Positions 16,954 through 25,251 of a stretch of DNA of 29,326 nucleotides are shown here, one piece after another. The number at the start of each line of letters is the position of its first letter. Within the stretch, counting starts at the first letter, position 1. The DNA lies in assembly GCA_035301245.1 (NCBI GenBank), contig DATGUS010000018.1:1-29326 (forward strand), written 5' to 3'. Source of the stretch: Alloiococcus sp035301245. Its GTDB lineage: Bacteria > Bacillota > Bacilli > Lactobacillales > Carnobacteriaceae_A. The position numbers and the translations under genes are program-made. The notes under the pieces are model-generated. The model saw nothing but the letters and a program-made list of their open reading frames with translations. It did not search any database and was not told the origin of the DNA.

Positions 16954-18630
16954 ATGTCAATAAAGATGAATGAGATAAAAGCTAAAGATTTTAAGATGAT
17001 GATTGCAGCTGGACGCAGTCATTTAGAGAAAAATGCAGAGTATGTCAATTCACTAAACGTTTTTCCAGTTCCAGATGGAGATACTGGTACAAACATGAAC
17101 CTTACCTTTACTAGTGGAGCTAAATCTGTTAAATCAAGTCAAGAAGAACATGTTGGTCAATTATCAAAGTCGTTAGGTAAAGGATTATTGATGGGTGCTC
17201 GTGGAAACTCTGGTGTGATTCTTTCACAACTATTTAGAGGTTTCTCTAAAGCCATCGAAAGTATTGAAGTTTTAGATGCAAAAGCATTAGCAAAAGCCTT
17301 TAAAGGCGGTGTTGATTCTGCGTATAGCGCAGTAATGAAGCCTGTTGAAGGGACTGTTCTAACAGTTGCTAGGGAATCAGCAGATGCAGGTATTAAAGCT
17401 TCTGAAACAACTGATAATGTTATAGAAGTTATGGAAGCTGTTTTGGAAGAATCAAAAGCTTCATTAAAACGTACACCAGAATTGTTACCTGTACTTAAAG
17501 AAGTTGGTGTTGTAGACAGCGGTGGTCAAGGGTTAGTGTATATTTACGAAGGATTTTTATCAGCACTAACAGGTGAAGAAATCATTGAAGAGGATGATAA
17601 AGCTGATCTAGATTCTTTAATTGAAGTAGAGCATCAACATAGTGGTGTTCATGATTTTGTGAACACTGAAGATATTGAGTTTGGTTATTGTACTGAAATC
17701 ATGGTTCGAATCGGTGAAGGAGATACTGTAACTGACGAATTTGACTATGATGAGTTTAGAAACTACTTAAACAATCTTGGTGATTCTTTACTAGTTGTAG
17801 CTGATGATGAGATTATTAAAGTCCACGTTCATACAGAAACACCAGGCGAAGTGATGAATTATGGTCAAAAATTCGGATCACTCATTAAAATTAAAGTAGA
17901 TAATATGCGTGAACAACACTCAGAATTATCATCTGAATCAAAAAAACAATCAGTTAAACAATCAACTGAAAAGAAAAATATCGCCGTGATTGCCATTGCT
18001 GCTGGTGATGGTATTGCAGAATTATTCAAGAGTATCGGTGTTGACTATGTACTTACAGGTGGTCAGACGATGAACCCAAGTACAGAAGATATCGTTAAGG
18101 CAATGAATGAAGTACCTGCTAAAGCCTATATTTTACTGCCAAATAATAAAAATATCTTTATGGCTGCTAATCAAGCAGTAGAAGTTTCAGAAGCTGAAGC
18201 ACAAGTTATTGAAACTAGAACAATTCAACAAGGACTTGTTGCTATGTTAGGTTTTATGGAAGATCAATCATTGGAAGAAAATATTGAAGCGATGACTGAA
18301 GAAGTAGAGTATGTCGTTTCGGGCCAGATAACTAATGCTATTAGAGATACAGAAATTAATGGTGTATTAATCAAGAAAGATGACTACATGGGCATTATTG
18401 ATGGTGACATTAAACTGTGTGATAGTGACTTGTATGAAGCACTTAAAAATACTATCGAGATCATGTTGTCCGAAGATAGCGAAATGATTACAGTTATCTA
18501 TGGTGAACATGTCGAAGAAGAAACGGCAAAATCAATGATTGAGAAACTTAATGAATTATTTGAAGACTATGAAATTGAAGTACATTATGGTGGTCAACCG
18601 GTTTACCCATTCTTAATCTCAGTGGAATAG
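16954..18630 (+). CDS. fakA: Fatty acid kinase catalytic subunit FakA (DhaL-domain, YloV type)
   Basis: ATP-dependent kinase that phosphorylates fatty acids carried by FakB proteins; the acyl phosphate enters phospholipid synthesis through PlsY, or PlsX in reverse. 558 residues. The N-terminal DhaL domain (about 10-200) has NVFPVPDGDTGTNM with DGDTG at 41-45 and GARGNSGVILSQLFRGF, the ADP/Mg site. A middle domain and a C-terminal DegV-like/DUF1949 region follow. No FakB is encoded in this window. ATG 16954 is used with GGAAAGGG just upstream; ATG 16966 is an alternative that would remove four residues. plsX lies two genes downstream. Confidence 0.95.
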   Translation: MSIKMNEIKAKDFKMMIAAGRSHLEKNAEYVNSLNVFPVPDGDTGTNMNLTFTSGAKSVKSSQEEHVGQLSKSLGKGLLMGARGNSGVILSQLFRGFSKAIESIEVLDAKALAKAFKGGVDSAYSAVMKPVEGTVLTVARESADAGIKASETTDNVIEVMEAVLEESKASLKRTPELLPVLKEVGVVDSGGQGLVYIYEGFLSALTGEEIIEEDDKADLDSLIEVEHQHSGVHDFVNTEDIEFGYCTEIMVRIGEGDTVTDEFDYDEFRNYLNNLGDSLLVVADDEIIKVHVHTETPGEVMNYGQKFGSLIKIKVDNMREQHSELSSESKKQSVKQSTEKKNIAVIAIAAGDGIAELFKSIGVDYVLTGGQTMNPSTEDIVKAMNEVPAKAYILLPNNKNIFMAANQAVEVSEAEAQVIETRTIQQGLVAMLGFMEDQSLEENIEAMTEEVEYVVSGQITNAIRDTEINGVLIKKDDYMGIIDGDIKLCDSDLYEALKNTIEIMLSEDSEMITVIYGEHVEEETAKSMIEKLNELFEDYEIEVHYGGQPVYPFLISVE

Positions 18631-18635
18631 TTTCA

Positions 18636-18675
18636 AAAAAAGCAGGAATTGATGAGAGTCATTTCCTGCTTTTTT
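18636..18675 (+). terminator. Terminator between fakA and recG
   Basis: A 13-bp perfect stem (18636-18648 with 18663-18675), a 14-base loop and a T6 tail within the right arm. It begins 5 bases after fakA and ends 26 bases before recG, so it may act as an attenuator if no promoter lies within it. Confidence 0.88.
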
Positions 18676-18701
18676 ATCTATGTAAAGCAAGGAGGGAGTA
18701 A

Positions 18702-20735
18702 ATGACTTCAATTTATGATTCAGTTAATCGATTAAAAGGTGTTGGACCAAAACGACAAGAAGCATTGTCTGATCTAGGAATTGAAACAATTTTTGATCTG
18801 CTTACTTTTTTCCCCTTTCGTTATGAAGATTTAACTGTACGAGACATTACAGAAATAGAAGATAAAGAAAAAGTAGTATTGCAAGGAACATCGGTTTCTA
18901 GTCCAGTTGTTAATTATTACGGACGTAAAAAAAGTCGCCTGCAATTTCGTATTAATGTAGATCATGTGATTATTCCTGTTACCTTTTTCAATCAACCTTA
19001 TCTTAATCAATATGTTCATGCGAATGAAGAAATAACTGTATTTGGTGTTTGGGATTTAAAAAGGCAGGCATTAACTGGTATAAAAATATTGAAGACCGAT
19101 GCTACAACAAATCAAGAAGCTGTTTACCGCTCAAATAAGGACATTAAACAACAAACAATTTTTAAATTAATTAAACAGGCTTGGGATGATTACGCTGACT
19201 TTATTCCCGAAATTCTCCCAAAACAGTTAGTTGATAAATATCAGTTAATATCATTTAAGGAAGCGATTAGGCAGATTCACTTTCCACAAAAGAATGAAAA
19301 TACTGAAATAGCTAGAAACACATTAGTATTTACTGAATTTTTTATTTATCAGCTAAAACTGCAATTTTTACGTAGACGAAACAAACAACAACAACATTCT
19401 GGACAATTAAATACCTATGATATTGATCAGTTAAAAATATTTTTAAATGACTTGCCATTTGAACTCACAAACGCTCAAAAACGTGCCGTTAATGAGATCT
19501 GTAAAGATTTACTTCAACCGAGACAAATGTTTCGTCTACTTCAGGGTGATGTCGGGAGTGGAAAAACGGTAGTAGCTGCCAGCGCTATCTATGCTGTTTT
19601 TACATCTGGCAGACAGTCTGCCATTATGGCACCGACAGAAATTTTAGCGGATCAACATATGGCAAGTTTTGAAGATCTATTTAATGACTTTGACTTATCA
19701 GTTGCCTTACTCACAAGTTCAACTCCTAAGAAAGAACGCGATCAAATTCTTGAGCATCTTAAAGATGGGACGTTAGATTGTATTATCGGTACACATGCTT
19801 TAATACAAAGTGATGTACACTTTAATGATCTTGGCCTAGTTATTATCGATGAACAGCATCGTTTTGGGGTTAATCAACGCCGTATGCTTCGAGAGAAAGC
19901 AGATCATCCAGATGTCTTATTTATGACAGCAACACCGATTCCACGAACGTTATCTATTACCACTTATGGTGAAATGGACGTGTCAATGATTAATGAGCTG
20001 CCGGCTGGAAGAAACCCAGTGAAAACCATTTGGATTAAACCAAAACAGTCCGATCAATTAAAAGAATTTATATTAAAAGAGTTAACAGGGAAATCTCAAG
20101 TGTATGTTGTAAGTCCTTTAATTGAGGAATCCGAACATCTAGATGTTCAAAATGCTACAGAACTATTTTATATCTATCGACATATGTTTCCTAACTACAA
20201 TGTAGGCTTATTACATGGTAAGATGAAACCAACTGAAAAAGAAGAAATTATGTCTGAATTTAATAATAATAACATTCAAATTTTAGTTTCAACTACAGTG
20301 ATTGAAGTAGGAGTGAATGTGAAAAATGCCACGGTAATGATTATTCATGATGCGGATCGTTTTGGGTTAGCTCAATTACACCAATTACGTGGTCGCGTTG
20401 GACGAGGGAGTAAACAAGCATATTGTATTCTCATAGCAGAGCCTAAAAGTGAAACTGGTCAAATGCGTATGCAAATGATGACCGAAATAAGCGATGGGTT
20501 TTTATTAAGTGAGAAAGATTTACAAATGCGAGGCCCTGGGGATGTGCTTGGTAAGTTACAGTCAGGAATGCCACAATTTAAAATTGGAAATATCGTTGAA
20601 GAAGCCCCGATTTTGGAAAAAGCACGTCAGGAAAGTATTCTTTACTTGTCAGAACACAATCTGGAAGATATGCATAAAGAATTATTAAAATACCTAAAAA
20701 ATGAACAAGCTCAGTTAGATGATATTTTAGATTGA
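18702..20735 (+). CDS. recG: ATP-dependent DNA helicase RecG
   Basis: Branch-migrating helicase that reverses stalled forks and processes Holliday junctions and R-loops. 677 residues, normal length. The N-terminal wedge/OB domain is about 1-230 (VNRLKGVGPKRQEALSDLG at the start). Helicase motifs: Walker A GDVGSGKT at 282-289, DEQH at 383-386, TATPIPRTL, and the C-terminal QLRGRVGRG plus RGPGDVLGKLQSGMPQF, the RecG-specific tail. AAGGAGGGAG upstream sets the ATG. plsX follows after 14 bases. Confidence 0.97.
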   Translation: MTSIYDSVNRLKGVGPKRQEALSDLGIETIFDLLTFFPFRYEDLTVRDITEIEDKEKVVLQGTSVSSPVVNYYGRKKSRLQFRINVDHVIIPVTFFNQPYLNQYVHANEEITVFGVWDLKRQALTGIKILKTDATTNQEAVYRSNKDIKQQTIFKLIKQAWDDYADFIPEILPKQLVDKYQLISFKEAIRQIHFPQKNENTEIARNTLVFTEFFIYQLKLQFLRRRNKQQQHSGQLNTYDIDQLKIFLNDLPFELTNAQKRAVNEICKDLLQPRQMFRLLQGDVGSGKTVVAASAIYAVFTSGRQSAIMAPTEILADQHMASFEDLFNDFDLSVALLTSSTPKKERDQILEHLKDGTLDCIIGTHALIQSDVHFNDLGLVIIDEQHRFGVNQRRMLREKADHPDVLFMTATPIPRTLSITTYGEMDVSMINELPAGRNPVKTIWIKPKQSDQLKEFILKELTGKSQVYVVSPLIEESEHLDVQNATELFYIYRHMFPNYNVGLLHGKMKPTEKEEIMSEFNNNNIQILVSTTVIEVGVNVKNATVMIIHDADRFGLAQLHQLRGRVGRGSKQAYCILIAEPKSETGQMRMQMMTEISDGFLLSEKDLQMRGPGDVLGKLQSGMPQFKIGNIVEEAPILEKARQESILYLSEHNLEDMHKELLKYLKNEQAQLDDILD

Positions 20736-20749
20736 TAAGGAGAGTTTTT

Positions 20750-21748
20750 ATGAAAATTGCAGTAGACGCTATGGGCGGAGATAATGCACCAAAAGCAGTT
20801 GTTGAAGGTGCTCTTAGAGCCGCTAAAGAGTTAAAAGACACCACTATCGTTTTATATGGTGATCAAGAACAAATCAAAAGTTTTTTACTCGAAACACCAA
20901 AAAATATTGAAATTATTCATACATCAGAAAAAATTCATGGTGACGATGATCCAGTGCGTGCCGTTCGACGTAAAAAGGATTCATCGATGGTTAGAGCTGC
21001 GAGAGATACTAAAGAAGGGGCAATAGATGCATTAGTATCTGCAGGAAACACTGGGGCTTTACTTGCAGCAGGAACATTAATTGTAGGCCGAATCAGGGGG
21101 ATTGATCGCCCAGCATTAATGACTACTTTCCCATCCCTTTACTCTGATGATACATTTTTATTTATGGATCTAGGAGCGAATGCGGATTGTAAACCAATTA
21201 ACTTAGAGCAGTTTGCAGTGCTTGGAAGTTATTACTCAAAGACAATGCATCAGAAAAACAATCCTACTGTTGGATTATTAAACAATGGTACGGAAGACAA
21301 TAAAGGAAATGACTTAGCTAAAAAGTCTTTTGATTTATTAAAAGGCAATGAATCAATTAATTTTATCGGTAATGTGGAAGCAAAAGAACTTCTTAAAGCA
21401 CCTGCCAATGTGATTATTACAGATGGGTTCACTGGTAATGCGGTCTTAAAAACGTTAGAAGGAACAGCAAAGGGTGTTATTGATGTTATAAAATCCACGA
21501 TTAAACAAGGAAGTTTAAAGACTAAATTAGGTGGATTAATGATTAAAGACGATCTATCAAGTATCAAAGATGTGATGGATTATTCTAAATTAGGTGGTGC
21601 CATTTTATTTGGTGTTAAAGCCCCAGTTATTAAAACACACGGTTCAGCCAATTCAGAAGCAATCTATCATACCATCAAACAGGCAAAAGATATTTTAAAT
21701 ACAGACGTTATCGCAGATTTAACCAAATATTTTGAAAAAATTAAATAA
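20750..21748 (+). CDS. plsX: Phosphate acyltransferase PlsX
   Basis: Converts acyl-ACP and phosphate into acyl phosphate for PlsY, the first step of phosphatidic acid synthesis; a peripheral membrane enzyme. ATG 20750 gives 332 residues and has AAGGAGAG at 20737-20744. The frame is open from a TTG at 20732, but that site lacks a ribosome-binding sequence. Signatures are MKIAVDAMGGDNAPKAVVEG, ALVSAGNTGALLAAGT and NVIITDGFTGNAVLKTLEG. The upstream fapR and downstream fabD/fabG of Bacillus are missing, as in lactic acid bacteria, so control of fatty-acid synthesis is probably elsewhere. Confidence 0.97.
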   Translation: MKIAVDAMGGDNAPKAVVEGALRAAKELKDTTIVLYGDQEQIKSFLLETPKNIEIIHTSEKIHGDDDPVRAVRRKKDSSMVRAARDTKEGAIDALVSAGNTGALLAAGTLIVGRIRGIDRPALMTTFPSLYSDDTFLFMDLGANADCKPINLEQFAVLGSYYSKTMHQKNNPTVGLLNNGTEDNKGNDLAKKSFDLLKGNESINFIGNVEAKELLKAPANVIITDGFTGNAVLKTLEGTAKGVIDVIKSTIKQGSLKTKLGGLMIKDDLSSIKDVMDYSKLGGAILFGVKAPVIKTHGSANSEAIYHTIKQAKDILNTDVIADLTKYFEKIK

Positions 21749-21763
21749 ATTAATCGAATAAAT

Positions 21764-21792
21764 TAGAAAAATATTGTTAAATAGTGTAAAAT
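21764..21792 (+). promoter_or_regulatory. Candidate acpP promoter
   Basis: TAGAAA (21764-21769) and TAAAAT (21787-21792) are 17 bases apart in the A+T-rich 109-base gap between plsX and acpP. The match is modest and readthrough from plsX is equally possible. Confidence 0.3.
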
Positions 21793-21822
21793 AATTTTAT
21801 GCATTTATAAGAAACATATGAG

Positions 21823-21843
21823 AAACTAGTAAGAAAGTAGTTT
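21823..21843 (+). promoter_or_regulatory. Small stem-loop abutting the acpP ribosome-binding site
   Basis: AAACTA (21823-21828) pairs with TAGTTT (21838-21843) directly before GGAGG at 21844-21848. Six A-T-rich pairs are weak, so any effect on acpP translation is speculative. Confidence 0.25.
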
Positions 21844-21857
21844 GGAGGATTTTACAA

Positions 21858-22100
21858 ATGAACAAAGAAGAAGTCTATGAGAAAGTAAAGACGATTATCG
21901 TTGAACGACTTGGGGTCGACGAAGATAAAATATCTAGAGATATAAGTTTTCAAGATGATATCGGAGCTGATTCTCTTGATGTTGTAGAATTAGTGATGGA
22001 AATGGAAGATTATTTCGGTAAAGAAATATCAGATGAAGATGCTGAACAATTGACCACTGTTGGTAAAGTAGTGGACTTTATCTATGAAAAAACTCAGTAA
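21858..22100 (+). CDS. acpP: Acyl carrier protein
   Basis: Carries growing fatty-acyl chains on a 4'-phosphopantetheine arm. 80 residues, strongly acidic, four-helix ACP. The attachment serine is Ser39 in GADSLDVVELVMEMED, preceded by DDIGAD and followed by the EISDEDAEQLTTVGKVVDFI helix. TTGGAGGATTTT precedes the ATG. It lies after plsX, the usual pairing. In many Firmicutes rnc (RNase III) and smc follow; here an opp operon does. The prosthetic group derives from CoA, made by coaBC in this window. Confidence 0.96.
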   Translation: MNKEEVYEKVKTIIVERLGVDEDKISRDISFQDDIGADSLDVVELVMEMEDYFGKEISDEDAEQLTTVGKVVDFIYEKTQ

Positions 22101-22120
22101 ATTAAAACAAAATGAGTTTT
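22089..22120 (+). terminator. Weak candidate terminator overlapping the acpP stop
   Basis: AAAACTCA (22089-22096, inside acpP) pairs with TGAGTTTT (22113-22120) around a 16-base loop that contains the stop codon. The T tract is only four, so termination may be partial. Confidence 0.4.
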
Positions 22121-22134
22121 ATTGAAAAAATCAC

Positions 22135-22162
22135 TTGATATTTTAATAAATGTAATTAAAAT
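22135..22162 (+). promoter_or_regulatory. Candidate promoter of the opp operon
   Basis: TTGATA (22135-22140) and TAAAAT (22157-22162), each one mismatch from consensus, are 16 bases apart. The start would lie near 22169, leaving a leader of about 90 bases. The -10 overlaps the first of two AAAATGAGAT direct repeats. Confidence 0.5.
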
Positions 22163-22190
22163 GAGATATAACATTTACAAAAATGAGATT
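22158..22190 (+). repeat. Direct repeat AAAATGAGAT spaced by two helical turns
   Basis: Copies at 22158-22167 and 22180-22189 begin 22 bases apart, on the same face of the helix. An AAAATGAG copy also occurs at 22109-22116. The position at and just after the opp -10 would suit an operator, but in DNA this A+T-rich chance repeats are common. Confidence 0.35.
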
Positions 22191-22260
22191 AAATAAATGA
22201 TTAAAAAATCTTAGGTTGTTTCATTTTAGTAATTACGAAATAATTTAAGGAGGACACAAG

Positions 22261-23268
22261 TTGGCGATCGAAAATCGACTTTTAGAAATTAATAATCTCG
22301 AAGTAGGCTTCCGTTTTGGAGATGAATACCACAACGCTGTGGATGACGTCTCTTTAACATTAGACAAAAACGAAATACTCGCAATCGTTGGTGAATCTGG
22401 TTGTGGAAAATCCACACTTGCCACGGCTATTATAGGATTGCATGATCCGAATAATACAAAGATAAAAGGCGATATTATTTATAATGATTTAAACTTAAAC
22501 AATCTTAGTGAAAAACTATATAACAAAATCAGAGGTAATGATATTGGTATGATTTTCCAAGATCCTCTAGGGTCACTTAATCCAGTTATGACCGTTTATG
22601 ACCAGATTGCAGAGTCACTTATCTATCACTCCGATTTAAATGAAAAACAAAGACGTGAACGCGTTTTAGAATTACTGAATCAAGTAGGTATTCCAAGACC
22701 CGAACAAATTATGAAATCTTATCCACATGAGTTGTCAGGTGGGATGAGACAACGTGTGGTAATCGCTATTGCACTAGCAAATAAACCACCAGTTATTATT
22801 GCTGACGAACCAACAACTGCTTTAGACGTAACCATTCAAGCTCAAATTCTTGACTTAATGAAAGATATTCAAGATGAAACAGGTTCAGGGATTATTTTAA
22901 TCACTCATGACTTAGGCGTTGTAGCAGAAACAGCAGACCGAGTAGCGGTTATGTATGCGGGTCAAATCGTTGAAGAAGCTCCAGTGGATGTTTTATTTAA
23001 TGATCCAAAACACCCGTATACACGTTCACTACTAAACTCCGTTCCTCATGAGTTGGAAGAAGGCGAAGAGTTACATGTTATTCATGGGACTGTCCCTTCA
23101 CTACAACACTTGCCTAGAAAAGGAGACCGCTTCAAGGACCGTATTCCTTGGATTCCTGATGAAGCTTTCGATGAGAACCCAGAACTGGTTGAGATTGCTC
23201 CCGGTCACAAAGTAAGAGGAAATAGTTGGAAACATTTCCACTTTGAAGGGGAGGAAAAACAATCATGA
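22261..23268 (+). CDS. oppD: Oligopeptide ABC transporter ATP-binding protein OppD
   Basis: One of two ATPases that power oligopeptide import through OppBC. 335 residues. Walker A is GESGCGKST at 44-52, the Q-loop is MIFQDPLGSLNPVM, the signature is LSGGMRQRV at 158-166 and Walker B is IIADEPTTALD around 181-185, then the H-loop THDLG. The oligopeptide-type C-terminal extension begins with HPYTRSLLNSVP and continues TVPSLQHLP. It lacks the cysteine cluster found in many OppD/DppD tails: Cys48 in the P-loop is the only cysteine. The start is TTG at 22261 after AAGGAGGA (22247-22254). The stop overlaps oppF by 4 bases. Confidence 0.95.
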   Translation: MAIENRLLEINNLEVGFRFGDEYHNAVDDVSLTLDKNEILAIVGESGCGKSTLATAIIGLHDPNNTKIKGDIIYNDLNLNNLSEKLYNKIRGNDIGMIFQDPLGSLNPVMTVYDQIAESLIYHSDLNEKQRRERVLELLNQVGIPRPEQIMKSYPHELSGGMRQRVVIAIALANKPPVIIADEPTTALDVTIQAQILDLMKDIQDETGSGIILITHDLGVVAETADRVAVMYAGQIVEEAPVDVLFNDPKHPYTRSLLNSVPHELEEGEELHVIHGTVPSLQHLPRKGDRFKDRIPWIPDEAFDENPELVEIAPGHKVRGNSWKHFHFEGEEKQS

Positions 23269-24263
23269 GTTTAATTCAAATAGACAATCTTAAAGTACAC
23301 TACCCAATTAGAGGTGGAATTTTTAATACCATTCAGTCTTATGTAAAAGCCGTTGATGGCGTATCTTTAGCTATTGAACCTGGTAAGACATACGGTTTAG
23401 TTGGAGAATCAGGTTCAGGAAAAACAACGATTGGTAAATCACTAATTGGTTTAGAGCCGATTACTTCAGGAAGTATTTACTATAATGGTAAAGAAGTAAC
23501 AAACAAAGCGCGTAGTCGCTCTAAAGAATACTCAGATTACAATAAAGATGTTCAGATGATTTTCCAAGATTCAACATCATCATTAAACCCCAAAAAACGT
23601 ATTCTTGATGTTATTGCTGAACCAATGCGTAACTACTTTAATTATTCAGCTAAAGAAGAGAAAAAACGCATTATCGAATTACTTGAAATTGTTGGTCTAA
23701 ACGAAGAGGCAATGTATCGTTATCCACATGAATTCTCTGGTGGACAACGCCAGCGTATCGGAGTTGCTCGAGCAGTAGCTAGTGATCCAAAACTTATCAT
23801 TGCTGATGAACCAACCTCAGCTCTTGATTTATCAGTTCAAGCTCAAGTTTTAAACTTTATGAGACGAATTCAAAATGAATATAGATTAAGTTACTTATTC
23901 ATTTCTCATGACTTAGGGGTTGTTCAACATATGTCTGATAATATTGCGATTATGCATAGAGGACGTTTCGTTGAACAGGGTTCTAAAGAGAAAATTTACA
24001 GTAATCCACAACACATTTATACAAAACGATTATTATCAGCTATTCCTGATATGAATCCGAATGTACGTGAAGCACATAAAGTTGAACGTCAGAGGGTTGA
24101 AGCAGAGTACAAGGCTCAAGAAGTTGAGTACTATGACAGTGAAGGAAGAGTTTATGACTTGAGAGAGTTTGAAAATAATCACTATGTAGCATTTAAACCC
24201 GAGTTGACACAACAAGATAATCAATCAACTCAATTTGAAACACCAAAAGGGGGAGAAGCATAA
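23265..24263 (+). CDS. oppF: Oligopeptide ABC transporter ATP-binding protein OppF
   Basis: Second ATPase subunit of the importer. 332 residues. Walker A is GESGSGKTT at 47-55, followed by MIFQDSTSSLNPKKRI, signature FSGGQRQRIGVARAV, Walker B LIIADEPTSALDLS and SHDLG. The C-terminal tail RQRVEAEYKAQEVEYYDSEG is a charged extension that I associate with lactic acid bacterial OppF. The ATG overlaps the oppD stop as ATGA, and the last base of its stop is the first base of oppB, so translation of oppD, oppF and oppB is probably coupled. Confidence 0.95.
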   Translation: MSLIQIDNLKVHYPIRGGIFNTIQSYVKAVDGVSLAIEPGKTYGLVGESGSGKTTIGKSLIGLEPITSGSIYYNGKEVTNKARSRSKEYSDYNKDVQMIFQDSTSSLNPKKRILDVIAEPMRNYFNYSAKEEKKRIIELLEIVGLNEEAMYRYPHEFSGGQRQRIGVARAVASDPKLIIADEPTSALDLSVQAQVLNFMRRIQNEYRLSYLFISHDLGVVQHMSDNIAIMHRGRFVEQGSKEKIYSNPQHIYTKRLLSAIPDMNPNVREAHKVERQRVEAEYKAQEVEYYDSEGRVYDLREFENNHYVAFKPELTQQDNQSTQFETPKGGEA

Positions 24264-25225
24264 TGTGGAAAACTGTAGTTAGACGTTTATTACTCATGAT
24301 TCCCCAAATCTTATTATTAAGTATTCTGGTTTTCGTTGTAGCAAACTTTATGCCTGGGGATCCTTTTACAGGACTGATTGATCCGAACATGGATCCGAAA
24401 CAAATTGAAATCATGCGTGAAGCAGCTGGACTTAATGACCCGCTTCCAGTACGATATTTTGACTGGATTACTAACGCTTTACAAGGTGATTTTGGACGAA
24501 GCTTTACTTATCGTGTTCCTGTAAGTACGATTATCGGACAACGTGCAGCAAACTCAATTCGTTTAGGTATAGTATCAATCTTTTTCTCATACTTAATTGC
24601 TTTACCGTTTGGTCTTTTATCAGGACGATTTAAAGATTCATGGTTTGACAGATTAGTATTATTGTATAATTACATCAGTTTTGCTATACCAACATTCGTT
24701 CTTGCATTATTAATGGTTTATATATTCGGTTACCGAATGGGCTGGTTCCCAACACGTGGTACAGTAAACGTAAACTTAACAGCTGGAACAATGCCATATT
24801 ACCTAGATATGATTCACCGATTACTCTTACCTGGCTTTACTAGTGGCGTGTTAGGTACCGTATCTATCACTCAAACATTACGTAGTGAAGTTATTGATAC
24901 CAAAACACGTGACTTTGTTAGAACAGCTAGATCAAAAGGTGTTCCAGTGGGTAAAGTATTTAGTAAACATATTTTTAGAAACTCATTCTTACCTATCGCA
25001 TCATCTATCGGTTTCATAATTGTTACATTACTGAACGGTTCAATTTTCGTTGAGCAAATCTTTGCTTATAACGGAATGGGCGTTCTGTTCTTAAACAGTA
25101 TAACCGGTCGTGATTATCCAATTGTTATTTCACTTGTATTACTTTACGGTTTAATTGCGATTGTAGGATCACTGATATCAGATATCGTGATGAGTATTGT
25201 CGATCCAAGAATTCGTATCGACTAG
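24263..25225 (+). CDS. oppB: Oligopeptide ABC transporter permease OppB
   Basis: Membrane channel subunit. 320 residues with about six hydrophobic segments, the first directly at the N-terminus (LLLMIPQILLLSILVFVVAN) followed by the conserved FMPGDPF. The cytoplasmic EAA-type coupling loop TRDFVRTARSKGVPVGKVF is followed by HIFRNSFLPI. The terminal motif DIVMSIVDPRIRI is typical of OppB/DppB. AAGGGGGAGAAG inside oppF serves as ribosome site. Confidence 0.95.
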   Translation: MWKTVVRRLLLMIPQILLLSILVFVVANFMPGDPFTGLIDPNMDPKQIEIMREAAGLNDPLPVRYFDWITNALQGDFGRSFTYRVPVSTIIGQRAANSIRLGIVSIFFSYLIALPFGLLSGRFKDSWFDRLVLLYNYISFAIPTFVLALLMVYIFGYRMGWFPTRGTVNVNLTAGTMPYYLDMIHRLLLPGFTSGVLGTVSITQTLRSEVIDTKTRDFVRTARSKGVPVGKVFSKHIFRNSFLPIASSIGFIIVTLLNGSIFVEQIFAYNGMGVLFLNSITGRDYPIVISLVLLYGLIAIVGSLISDIVMSIVDPRIRID

Positions 25226-25251
25226 GTATATAGAATGAAAGGACTGAGAAT

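Noticed and set aside
20732..20749. TTG start for plsX giving six extra residues
   Set aside because: No ribosome-binding sequence precedes it, while ATG 20750 has AAGGAGAG and begins the conserved MKIAVDAMGGD.
22216..22244. Second opp promoter (TTGTTT, 17 bases, AATAAT)
   Set aside because: Its start would fall within the oppD ribosome-binding site, so the message would lack a usable one.
21749..22260. FabT- or CodY-type operator near acpP or opp
   Set aside because: No TTTGA-N3-TCAAA or AATTTTCWGAAAATT-like sequence was found by eye.
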